From positions 1 to 26,885 of the forward strand of contig CAZIKB010000092.1 in NCBI GenBank assembly GCA_964539665.1: a DNA stretch of 26,885 nt, in the 5' to 3' direction. Both the position numbers and the translations under genes were made by a program. This DNA is from CAZIKB01 sp964539665 (lineage in GTDB: Bacteria; Zhuqueibacterota; Zhuqueibacteria; Oceanimicrobiales; Oceanimicrobiaceae). Every line of letters starts with the position of its first letter. Within the stretch, counting starts at the first letter, position 1. Below, piece by piece: positions 7,113-14,428 of this stretch. Below the pieces are notes generated by a model. The model made no database searches. It was not told the DNA's origin and worked only from the letters and a program-made list of their open reading frames with translations.

Positions 7113-7889
7113 TTGAAAAGAAGGCCTGTAGTTTTTTTATGGTTGGCTATTTTAGGTGCCTGTAGTTCAGATAAACCACCTCAGAATTCAACGTACCCCT
7201 TGAGTGTTTTTGCAGCAGCAAGTTTGACTTCTGTAATGGCACAGCTCGGTGAGGCATTTCAAATTAAACATCCTGAAATTCAAATCGAATTTAATTTTGG
7301 CGCTTCTTCTATGTTAGCCAAACAAATTAATCTGGGTGCAGAAGCAGATATCTATATTTCAGCAAATTCTGAATGGGTCGATTTTTTAGACCAAAGAGGC
7401 CAGATAATAAATATTACACGAAATGAGTTCTTGAGTAACCGGTTGGTTTTAATTGCGCCTCTAAAAAATGAAAATAAAATAACCAGTTTACACGACTTTG
7501 AAAAATCAATGGTCAAAAGAATTGCCCTGGCTGATTGGGCACACGTTCCAGCAGGTATCTATGCAAAACAGGCATTAGAAAATTTTGGAATTTGGGAAAA
7601 TGTCCGTTTCAAGTGCATTCCAGCTTTGGACGTCCGGGCAGCGTTGTCTTATGTCGAGCGCGGTGATGTGGACTGCGGCATTGTCTACCGCACCGATGCC
7701 AGAATCAGCAAAAAAGTAATCATTGTAGAGGAACTGCCTGAGGAAAGTCAACCGAAAATTCGCTATTCAATGGTTGTAACCAGACGTTCTAATCATCCAC
7801 AAGGTCAATCCTTCCTTGCATTTATGCGTTCCCAAAAAGCAAAAGATATTTTTCAACAAAACGGTTTCGACGTTTTAACAGATGAATGA
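7113..7889 (+). CDS. modA: Molybdate ABC transporter, substrate-binding lipoprotein
   Basis: The extracytoplasmic molybdate/tungstate receptor of the ModABC importer. The N-terminus is a lipoprotein signal with lipobox LGAC (acylated C17). The mature protein has the ModA hallmarks: FAAASLTSVMAQL, the FNFGASSMLAKQI oxyanion-binding loop, GAEADIYISAN, and in the second lobe DWAHVPAGIYAKQALE, ALDVRAALSYVERGDVDCGI and VYRTDA. It is 258 aa, as expected. The start is a TTG at 7113: the nearby ATG at 7105 is in another frame and stops at once. The gene overlaps modB by 8 nt, the first step of a coupled modA-modB-modC operon. Confidence 0.94.
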   Translation: MKRRPVVFLWLAILGACSSDKPPQNSTYPLSVFAAASLTSVMAQLGEAFQIKHPEIQIEFNFGASSMLAKQINLGAEADIYISANSEWVDFLDQRGQIINITRNEFLSNRLVLIAPLKNENKITSLHDFEKSMVKRIALADWAHVPAGIYAKQALENFGIWENVRFKCIPALDVRAALSYVERGDVDCGIVYRTDARISKKVIIVEELPEESQPKIRYSMVVTRRSNHPQGQSFLAFMRSQKAKDIFQQNGFDVLTDE

Positions 7890-8553
7890 GCAATTTCAAA
7901 TTATTCTCCTTTCTCTCAAAGTGGCATTAATTGCCACTGTCATCATTTTACCTGTGGGAACTTATTTAGGCTGGCTGTTTTCCCGAAAGAATTTTTTGGG
8001 TAAATCTCTATTAGATGGCCTGGTCAATATACCGCTTGTACTGCCACCGGTGGTTACTGGTTATTTTTTATTGGTTGTTTTGGGGCCAAATGGATTGATT
8101 GGCAGATATTTGGACCAGTGGTTTGGATTTAGTATTGCTTTCACCTGGAAGGCTGCTGTAGCCGCTTCCGCTGTGGTTAGCCTGCCTTTGCTGGTTCGGG
8201 CTGTCCGTGTGGCTGTAGATGCTGTGGATTTTAAATTAGAAGAGGCCGCGCGTATGCTGCGAGCTAATGAATGGGAAATATTTTTTAAAATCACCTTGCC
8301 ATTAGCTGCCAATGGAATTATTGCTGGAGCTGTATTAGCTTTTGCCAGAGGACTCGGGGAGTTCGGGGCAACCATCATGGTCGCGAGTAATGTCCCCGGC
8401 AAAACCCAGACCATCCCTTTAGCAATATTTACATATTTAAATCAGCCTGATGGGGAATCCAAAGCTTTGGTATTGATTATAGTATCTATCATTTTTGCTT
8501 ATTTGAGTGTTTTGATTAATGAGCTGCTCTTGCGACGATTTAGAAAAAAATAG
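7882..8553 (+). CDS. modB: Molybdate ABC transporter, permease
   Basis: Inner-membrane permease that forms the molybdate channel as a homodimer. It is 223 aa with five to six hydrophobic helices. The cytoplasmic EAA loop that docks with ModC reads LEEAARMLRANEWEIFFKIT followed by LPLAANGI. The ModB-type motif ARGLGEFGATIMVA comes after it. The NIPLVLPPVVTGYFLL segment is also characteristic. The ATG at 7882 lies inside the end of modA (8-nt overlap). The end of the gene overlaps or nearly abuts modC. Confidence 0.94.
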   Translation: MNEQFQIILLSLKVALIATVIILPVGTYLGWLFSRKNFLGKSLLDGLVNIPLVLPPVVTGYFLLVVLGPNGLIGRYLDQWFGFSIAFTWKAAVAASAVVSLPLLVRAVRVAVDAVDFKLEEAARMLRANEWEIFFKITLPLAANGIIAGAVLAFARGLGEFGATIMVASNVPGKTQTIPLAIFTYLNQPDGESKALVLIIVSIIFAYLSVLINELLLRRFRKK

Positions 8554-8566
8554 ACAAAACATAGAA

Positions 8567-9637
8567 ATGCTAAAAGTTCAAATCCAAAAAGAATTCTCGA
8601 ATTTTACCATCGATTTAAATCTAAAAGTAAAGCCAGCATTTACTGCTTTATTCGGTCCCTCGGGGGTAGGTAAAACCACCACTCTAAATATAATCGCCGG
8701 ATTAATTCAGCCTGAGCGAGGGGAAATTAGTTTAGATGACCGAAAATTATTTTCTCATGTTAGTAAAATAAATCTTTCACCGCAAAAGCGAAATATTGGT
8801 TACATTTTCCAGGAAAGCCGGTTGTTCCCGCATTTATCAGTGAAGAAAAATTTGGAATTTGGTTTGCACGGGATAGCTGAAAATCAACGGAAATTTGCTT
8901 TTAATGATATTGTGGAAATTACTGGTGTAACTAAATTTCTAAAGCGGACATCCGGGGACTTATCAGGCGGAGAAAAACAGCGGGTTGCTCTGGCGCGTGC
9001 ACTTTTAGCCTCGCCTGAATATCTTTTAATGGACGAACCGCTGGCCGCGCTTGATTTCCCGGCAAGGCTTTCATTTTTAAATTATTTGAAAGAAATTCAT
9101 AAGCGATTTGCATTGCCAATATTGTATGTTTCGCATGATCTTTCCAACGTGTTAAATTTCGCGGATCAGGTTATTATTTTGAAATATGGTAGAAATGTTA
9201 GCTATGGGCCTCCTTATTCTTTATTAGATAAAATGACCGCGCCGCCGCTCATTTCCCGGGAAGACATTCCGAACATTTTTGAAATAAACATTTTATCTAA
9301 CAACCTGGCGAAAGGATTGACTGTCGCAGCGGTGGACAATGTCAACTTTATTTTACCGTATTTAGATTGTCCGATTGGCGAAAAAATGCTTCTAAACATC
9401 CCGGCGTCGGAAATTATCATTTCAATCGCAGAACCTGAGAATATCAGCGCCAGTAATATACTGCCTGGCATAATTACAGAAATCCATCATTTAAATGAGA
9501 GGATATTTTTAGATGTAGATGTTGGCGTACAATTTACAGTCGAAATTGTACCAGCAACTATTGACCGACTGGATTTAACAAAAAGCAAAGAAGTATTTTT
9601 GATCATTAAAGCCAGCTCGTTTCGAAGGTTGGGATAA
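8567..9637 (+). CDS. modC: Molybdate ABC transporter, ATP-binding protein
   Basis: ATPase that powers molybdate uptake. From the ATG at 8567 it is 356 aa. Motifs: Walker A GPSGVGKTT (30-38), Q-loop Q82 in YIFQESRLFPHL, signature LSGGEKQR (132-139), Walker B YLLMDEP with D156 and E157, D-loop ALD, and switch H190 in YVSHD. The C-terminal third is a TOBE/MOP-type oxyanion-binding domain (ASNILPGIITEIHHL...FLDVDVGVQFTVEI), as in E. coli ModC. An earlier in-frame ATG at 8519 overlaps modB by 35 nt and adds a Cys-rich leader (MSCSCDD) not typical of ModC. The later start aligns with the family's N-terminus. Confidence 0.93.
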   Translation: MLKVQIQKEFSNFTIDLNLKVKPAFTALFGPSGVGKTTTLNIIAGLIQPERGEISLDDRKLFSHVSKINLSPQKRNIGYIFQESRLFPHLSVKKNLEFGLHGIAENQRKFAFNDIVEITGVTKFLKRTSGDLSGGEKQRVALARALLASPEYLLMDEPLAALDFPARLSFLNYLKEIHKRFALPILYVSHDLSNVLNFADQVIILKYGRNVSYGPPYSLLDKMTAPPLISREDIPNIFEINILSNNLAKGLTVAAVDNVNFILPYLDCPIGEKMLLNIPASEIIISIAEPENISASNILPGIITEIHHLNERIFLDVDVGVQFTVEIVPATIDRLDLTKSKEVFLIIKASSFRRLG

Positions 9638-9673
9638 ACTTCATTGAACCACCAAAATAGTTCTTGCGAAAAA

Positions 9674-9703
9674 TTAACATTATAAGTATATTTTTGTTAT
9701 AAC
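9674..9703 (+). promoter_or_regulatory. Candidate sigma-70 promoter of the methyltransferase operon
   Basis: TTAACA (9674-9679) and TATAAC (9698-9703) are each one mismatch from consensus with an 18-bp spacer, about 75 nt before the methyltransferase start. The spacing and position fit a promoter for the whole 9778-14845 operon. The surrounding sequence is very AT-rich, so chance matches are possible. Confidence 0.4.
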
Positions 9704-9777
9704 TTTTACTTCATATTTTTGGAAAAAAGGTCAGATTATCCAATGAACGGCTACGTTATAGCGAATCCAGGATTGAA

Positions 9778-10755
9778 ATGCGAAACCAACTGAATAAGAT
9801 TCGTACTCTTGATCTTTTTTGTGGCGCGGGCGGCAGCAGCTGGGGAGCTGCTCAGGCAGGTGCACAAATCCTGGCCGGATTCGACAAATGGGAACTGACT
9901 GGTAAAGTTTACCATGACAACTTCCCCGAAGCCACTTTCTATTGTGTGGATCTTGCTGAAATCGATCCAAGGAATTTTAATAATGAAATCGGTGACATTG
10001 ATTTGATAATTGCCTCTCCGGAATGTACCAACCATAGTCCGGCCAAAGGAAATGCTGAACGTTGTGAAAAGAGTCGCGAAACAGCCTTTCATGTAACACG
10101 ATTCGCCGAGGCATTTCGAGCGCGATGGGTGATAATTGAGAATGTTATTAGTATGCGTCGCTGGGACAGGTATTCGGAGTTTCTTCGGTCTCTTGAGAAT
10201 CTTGGTTATCATTTCCGTGAATGCATTCTCGACGCAGCAGATTTTGGTGCTCCTCAATCGCGACGCCGACTCTTCATCTTATGTGACAATCAATCCGAAC
10301 CAACCGAAATCAAACCTTATAAACAAGAGAAGCTGACTGTACGAAGTGTGATAACCACTAATGGCACATATCATTTCACTCCCCTGCGCAACAATGGACG
10401 TGCAAAGGCAACTATTGAACGAGCAGAGCGAGCTATTTCCGAACTTGGTCCTGATGCAGAATTTCTGATTGTGTACTATGGTTCTGATCAGGCAGGTGGA
10501 TGGCAGTCTCTTGATCGCTCCCTGCGTACTATTACAACACTGGATCGATTTGCCTATGTAAAGCCAACATCCGAGGGACACGTTATGCGAATGCTTCAGC
10601 CCGAGGAACTTAAACTTGCCATGGGTTGGCCGAAAAAGTTTCGCATAGAGCATGGAACGCGTCGAGACAGGATCAAGATGATCGGCAATGCTGTTTGCCC
10701 AAATGTAATGCAGGCAGCTGTTAAAACATTGTGTAGAATTGAACAGAAGCTTTAA
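9778..10755 (+). CDS. DNA (cytosine-5) methyltransferase of a restriction-modification locus
   Basis: Transfers a methyl group from S-adenosylmethionine to C5 of cytosine in a DNA target. It is 325 aa. Motif I is DLFCGAGGSSWG (12-23). Motif IV is SPECTNHS, with nucleophile C83 in a P-E-C rather than the usual P-P-C context. Motif VI is IIENV (E121), motif VIII APQSRRRLFIL (Q160-R163), and motif X GNAVCPNVM. The variable target-recognition segment lies around residues 180-270 and is small. A ribosome site (AGGATTG) lies just upstream. The stop is 4 nt before the next ATG. A Vsr gene in the same operon is expected for a 5-methylcytosine producer, because Vsr repairs the T:G mismatches left by deamination. 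Target sequence unknown. Confidence 0.93.
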   Translation: MRNQLNKIRTLDLFCGAGGSSWGAAQAGAQILAGFDKWELTGKVYHDNFPEATFYCVDLAEIDPRNFNNEIGDIDLIIASPECTNHSPAKGNAERCEKSRETAFHVTRFAEAFRARWVIIENVISMRRWDRYSEFLRSLENLGYHFRECILDAADFGAPQSRRRLFILCDNQSEPTEIKPYKQEKLTVRSVITTNGTYHFTPLRNNGRAKATIERAERAISELGPDAEFLIVYYGSDQAGGWQSLDRSLRTITTLDRFAYVKPTSEGHVMRMLQPEELKLAMGWPKKFRIEHGTRRDRIKMIGNAVCPNVMQAAVKTLCRIEQKL

Positions 10756-10759
10756 ACCG

Positions 10760-12892
10760 ATGTCTTCCACTCCCCATACTTTTCGACCCCGTGCAAGAAT
10801 TATGCACCTGCTTGGGGATCAACTTATCCGAGACGCAGGTATTGCAGTTTTTGAACTTGTCAAGAATGCTTACGACGCCGATGCGTCTAAATGCATCGTT
10901 ACTATGTATGACAGTGATAAACCAAATCAGGCACGGATAGTGATTGAAGACGATGGCGTAGGTATGAGCTACGAGACGGTAACTGGGGTGTGGCTTGAAC
11001 CAGGAACTGAATTTAGAAAAGAGCAAAAGGAACAGGGTGAAAGAAGCAAAAAGGGTCGACTGCCTTTAGGAGAAAAAGGTATTGGAAGATTTGCTGTCCA
11101 TAAACTTGGCAGACAAATCAAAATGGCTACTCGACAAGCTGGCTCGGACGAGGTCGTTCTTGATCTTGATTGGGAGAACTTATTCTCAAGGTCCAGCTAC
11201 CTATCAGAAATACCAATTCCAGTTAATCAAAGGCAGTCAGGACATTTTAGAGTAAATAAAACAGGTACATGCATTGAAATAAATGGTTTACGCAATGTTT
11301 GGACCAAAGGAAAAGTAAGGGACCTCTCTCGTTCAATCAGCTCAATCTGTTCTCCCTTTGAAGTTAGTAAGACTGGCTTTCGAGCAGAATTGGTTCTCAG
11401 TCCTGATCCTGAAAACTGGCTAAAAGGTCTTCTTGATATTCGGGAAGTTTTGGACTTGGCCATCTTTCAAGGATCCGGTGTTATTCAAGGTGATAACATA
11501 ACCTATGATTACAAATTTAAGCCATTACCAGCGATGGAGTCGCGAATTGCCAGTCGAGAGTTAGTTCAACAAAACGCGAAAGTAATGGGCAGCATGCCAG
11601 AAGATATCGAGACGGCTGCACCTGGAAGACGTCCGAAATTACGCTTGATTAATCTCAATATGTACGAAATTGGCACTATGAAGTTTTTGTTTTACATTTT
11701 TGATCGAGATCCTGCTGTACTCAATTTGACTACTTCGGATAAGGAAGGGCTCAAGAAATTCCTCGATGCGAATGGCGGGGTCAGAGTTTATCGTGATGGC
11801 GTTCGCGTTTATGACTTCGGTGAACCCGGCAACGATTGGCTTGATCTTGGTGGCAGACGTGTAAATATTCCTGTCCGGCGTATCAGCAATAATCAGATTA
11901 TTGGTGCTGTGATGCTTGACGTAGAGACCAGTGCAAAATCGCTTATAGAAAAAACAAACCGAGAAGGATTCATTGAGAATGATGCTTATGAAGCTTTTCG
12001 CGTTGCTGTTCTAAGTGCTTTACATAAGATCGAGATTGAGCGTTATGGTGATAAAGAAAGACTCCGACGCGTTTACTCGCGCGGAAAAGCAAAAGAACCG
12101 GTTGTCGAAGAACTCAGTGAGCTTAGAGAAAAACTCAAAAAGAATGAACTTCTTGAGGAATTGGGACCCATCGTTGACCGCGTTGAAACGCAATTCATTG
12201 AGGTACGAGACCAGTTGCTTACGGCAGCAGGCGCAGGGCTTAGTTTGACAGTTGTGCTTCATGAGGTTGAGAAGGTAGTAGCCGAGACCGTGGAGGCGGT
12301 CGACCGCAACGCAGACAGTCAAATTATTTCTCGATTAGTTCATCACATTTCAGAGATCGTCGATGGATTGACGTTTCTGGTTCGAAGCCGTGGCAGAAGT
12401 AAGGAAAGAGCCAGTGTTTTGATCCGTCAAGCGTTGTTCAATTTTGACTACCGTTTTCGCGCTCATAGCATTACAGTGATCAGCAGACTGGAAAAGGGCG
12501 ATCCAGATTTTTCCATACGTTGCATTCGTAGACTGGTTGTATCAAGCCTTACAAATCTGCTCGATAACTGCATATACTGGCTTGAGAACAAAGGTCATAA
12601 CAACAAACTAATCTATGTAGGCACGACCCATGATCTGCCGGAGGGTCCCGCTCTTGTGGTGGCTGACAACGGTACAGGCTTCCGACCGCAGGATACACCA
12701 GAATATTTGGTCCAGCCTTTTTTCTCCCGAAAAGAAGATGGAATGGGTCTTGGTCTCCATATCGTTAACGAGGTCGCCAAAATCCACAAGGGTCAGCTTC
12801 TTTTTCCTGACCATAACGACTTGACGTTACCGAAAGATATCAATGGTGCTGTGGTCGCACTATATATTCCTGACATGGAAAAGAAAGGATAA
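10760..12892 (+). CDS. Dual GHKL ATPase: MORC/Hsp90-like N-terminus plus histidine-kinase core
   Basis: From the ATG at 10760 it is 710 aa (a TTG at 10739 would overlap the methyltransferase). There are two Bergerat ATP folds. The N-terminal one has ELVKNAYDADA (E32, N36), EDDGVGM (D64) and GEKGIGRFAVHKLG (104-117), the HATPase_c_3 pattern shared by MutL, Hsp90 and MORC proteins. After a mixed middle region and a charged coiled coil (448-495) comes a helix with LTVVLHEVEKV (candidate phospho-acceptor H501), then a second helix. That arrangement resembles a DHp domain. The C-terminal HATPase has SLTNLLDNC (N599/N603), VADNGTGF (D636) and FFSRKEDGMGLGLHIV. No transmembrane segment is present. 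It sits between a methyltransferase and a receiver-domain gene, so phosphorelay to that receiver is a reasonable inference. Histidine phosphorylation is not proven by sequence. Confidence 0.85.
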   Translation: MSSTPHTFRPRARIMHLLGDQLIRDAGIAVFELVKNAYDADASKCIVTMYDSDKPNQARIVIEDDGVGMSYETVTGVWLEPGTEFRKEQKEQGERSKKGRLPLGEKGIGRFAVHKLGRQIKMATRQAGSDEVVLDLDWENLFSRSSYLSEIPIPVNQRQSGHFRVNKTGTCIEINGLRNVWTKGKVRDLSRSISSICSPFEVSKTGFRAELVLSPDPENWLKGLLDIREVLDLAIFQGSGVIQGDNITYDYKFKPLPAMESRIASRELVQQNAKVMGSMPEDIETAAPGRRPKLRLINLNMYEIGTMKFLFYIFDRDPAVLNLTTSDKEGLKKFLDANGGVRVYRDGVRVYDFGEPGNDWLDLGGRRVNIPVRRISNNQIIGAVMLDVETSAKSLIEKTNREGFIENDAYEAFRVAVLSALHKIEIERYGDKERLRRVYSRGKAKEPVVEELSELREKLKKNELLEELGPIVDRVETQFIEVRDQLLTAAGAGLSLTVVLHEVEKVVAETVEAVDRNADSQIISRLVHHISEIVDGLTFLVRSRGRSKERASVLIRQALFNFDYRFRAHSITVISRLEKGDPDFSIRCIRRLVVSSLTNLLDNCIYWLENKGHNNKLIYVGTTHDLPEGPALVVADNGTGFRPQDTPEYLVQPFFSRKEDGMGLGLHIVNEVAKIHKGQLLFPDHNDLTLPKDINGAVVALYIPDMEKKG

Positions 12893-12898
12893 TGCCCG

Positions 12899-13699
12899 AT
12901 GGGTCTCGATAATCTCTCAACTTCGCGAGTACTTGTGATTGATGACAAACCTGAAGAAGCCGTTCCAATTCTCACAGCCCTAGGCGAAATAGGTGTGGGC
13001 TGCATTTATCTGAAGGGAGACAAAGAGGAAGAACTACCTAAAGAGCCTGTCAGGGGCACCCGAATCGTTTTTCTTGATCTGCGTCTGGATGAAGGAGGAA
13101 ACCAAAAAAGTGTGCTGTCGAAAACGATCGGCGTATTAAAACGATGTGTAGCTGAGGAAACTATGCCACTTGTTGTTGTATGTTGGACCAAACATCCGGA
13201 GGATATTGAAGTTTTCAAGGAAATGGCGATGAATGACATCACAGGCCTGAAACCGGGTTTCATTGTAGGAATGCCCAAACCTGTAAAGGGCAATCCGGAA
13301 GATTGGAGAGGTATACTTAAGCAGATTCGTAAAAAACTCAGCCCTTATGATGCAATAGCTCTCGTATGGCAATGGGAGAGAGTGGTGCATGCGGCAGCGA
13401 CTGAAACTAGCCAAAGGCTTGCAGATGTTTCCGCTGACTTGGTCAGAGAAAATAATCCATCTGCCAGTGAATGGCAGGAAGGAATGTTAAGGCTTTTCAG
13501 AGAGCTTGTCAAAGCTGAAGTAGGTAAAACCGGCAAAAAGGAAACTGCGACAATAGCGCATCACCAGTTCTCATTGAAATATCACCCAGCTGTGATTTTG
13601 TTCAGGATAAACGACCAATATCAACTTTTATCGCAGGGTATATATTACCGGCAGACAAATCCTGGGAAAAAAAGAAAGCGGAGCATATCTATATACTAG
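12899..13699 (+). CDS. Receiver-domain protein of the R-M locus, frameshifted (N-terminal part)
   Basis: The ORF starts 6 nt after the ATPase gene. Residues 9-150 form a CheY-like receiver with the full active site: acid pair D15/D16 (VLVIDDKPEE), phospho-acceptor D60 (IVFLDLRLD), T97 (VVVCWTKHP) and K127 (GMPKPV). An effector region follows (LVWQWERVVHAAATE..., LADVSADLVRENN). From about residue 222 the frame is wrong. The tail after HHQF is not conserved-looking, while the -1 frame becomes strongly protein-like (LIEISPSCDFVQDK) and stays open to 13902, where it overlaps the next ATG by the usual ATGA. The ancestral protein would be about 334 aa. The break lies at about 13559-13572, with no slippery heptamer there. 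It is a probable response-regulator partner of the dual-GHKL kinase-like protein. Confidence 0.8.
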   Translation: MGLDNLSTSRVLVIDDKPEEAVPILTALGEIGVGCIYLKGDKEEELPKEPVRGTRIVFLDLRLDEGGNQKSVLSKTIGVLKRCVAEETMPLVVVCWTKHPEDIEVFKEMAMNDITGLKPGFIVGMPKPVKGNPEDWRGILKQIRKKLSPYDAIALVWQWERVVHAAATETSQRLADVSADLVRENNPSASEWQEGMLRLFRELVKAEVGKTGKKETATIAHHQFSLKYHPAVILFRINDQYQLLSQGIYYRQTNPGKKRKRSISIY

Positions 13700-13902
13700 G
13701 ACCTCTGGTTCTATCAGGGCAAACTGATGCAAAGAAAATTGTAATTAGCAAACGTCATCTGTATGCGAGAGCTCTGCAAGAAAAAGAAATATCCAATAAG
13801 CCGATATGCCGGCTGCGCTCTAATGTACTGGTAGATCTTCAAGTAAAATTAGCCGCTTATAAGTCAAGGCCGGGAATTATAGCACTGGAACATAAAGAAT
13901 GA
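13564..13902 (+). pseudogene. Detached C-terminal half of the receiver-domain protein (-1 frame)
   Basis: Read in frame from 13564 this stretch gives PVLIEISPSCDFVQDKRP, then FIAGYILPADKSWEKKK, YILGPLVLSG, and ends VLVDLQVKLAAYKSRPGIIA followed by LEHKE and TGA at 13900-13902. It is 100+ codons without a stop, with no initiation codon or ribosome site of its own. Its stop overlaps the following ATG as ATGA. It therefore belongs to the gene at 12899, separated by one missing base. A conserved Cys in the SPSCDFVQ motif and the final SRPG motif suggest a folded effector domain of unknown activity. If the missing base is a sequencing error, the gene is intact as 12899-13902. Confidence 0.72.
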
Positions 13903-14327
13903 GTGCTCCTCCAAAAGCCAATGCCCTTGAAGATATACTTCAAAGTCTTTCTTCTTTGTCTGATAACAATATTTTTTTGTACCGCGCGGCTGTTGATATT
14001 ATCTTGAGAAAGAGAAATCTATCATTTAGTGTAGGTGAACTTGGCGAAAAGCTGGTTATCGAATATTTTAATGCCACTCCAGGGCTAACTAACCTGCAGT
14101 TAGCGCCTACTGGTACGAAGAATGTTGACGCCTTATCAAGAAACGGAGACCGATACTCAATTAAGACCTTGTGGGCGGCAAAAAAGACAGGGATAATCTA
14201 TCCCGACCCAGATAATCAGAGTAAGCAGCTTTTCGAGTTTCTTATCATTGCCAAGCTTGACGAGTATCTCAAGATAAAAAGCATATACCAATTCACATGG
14301 GAGTCGTTTGTTCAAGTTCGAAGCTGA
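13899..14327 (+). CDS. PD-(D/E)XK-like restriction endonuclease, truncated by an in-frame TGA
   Basis: The 142-aa product begins at an ATG overlapping the upstream stop (ATGA). The fold signature is weak but coherent. A helix carries GELGEKLVIEYF (E47/E50), then NVDALSRNGDRYSIKT supplies D77 and S87-x-K89, the D...(E/Q/S)xK hairpin of this nuclease superfamily. A strand-helix FEFLIIAKLDEYLKIKSIYQ follows. The reading frame stops at TGA (14325-14327) after FVQVRS, but the same frame continues sensibly to 14405. Trp at the TGA position would restore a ~168-aa protein. It is probably the restriction partner of the methyltransferase, perhaps inactivated. The lack of the canonical acidic residue in xxK means the nuclease call rests on context as well as sequence. 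Confidence 0.72.
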   Translation: MSAPPKANALEDILQSLSSLSDNNIFLYRAAVDIILRKRNLSFSVGELGEKLVIEYFNATPGLTNLQLAPTGTKNVDALSRNGDRYSIKTLWAAKKTGIIYPDPDNQSKQLFEFLIIAKLDEYLKIKSIYQFTWESFVQVRS

Positions 14328-14405
14328 GATAGGCGGATGTCCGCTTGGTATGTGACACTCTCTAAGAAGAATCGTCAGGTTGCACGATTGATAATAAAAC
14401 GCTAG
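14328..14405 (+). pseudogene. Post-stop remainder of the endonuclease gene
   Basis: Directly in frame after the TGA the sequence reads DRRMSAWYVTLSKKNRQVAR then LIIKR-stop (TAG 14403-14405). The pattern W-x-x-R-x-x-x-WYxxL is a natural continuation of TWESFVQVRS, so the TGA most simply replaces a TGG Trp codon. There is no start codon with a ribosome site. TGA serves as a normal stop in neighbouring genes (modA; the protease ends TGG AAT TGA), so a recoded genetic code is unlikely. Confidence 0.65.
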
Positions 14406-14428
14406 ACCTAATTTCTATTTTACAAACA

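Noticed and set aside
9743..9793. 16-codon ORF overlapping the methyltransferase start, possible leader peptide
   Set aside because: No ribosome site and no regulatory residues or attenuator hairpin; likely chance.
13667..13673. Run of seven A before the 13699 stop as a programmed -1 frameshift site
   Set aside because: The -1 frame is already clearly coding about 100 nt upstream (ISPSCDFVQDK), so the frame change must occur before this run; the preceding codon GGG also breaks the heptamer.
14325..14327. TGA decoded as Trp or selenocysteine
   Set aside because: Neighbouring genes use TGG for Trp and TGA as stop, and no selenocysteine-insertion context or family precedent is visible; a nonsense change or sequence error is simpler.
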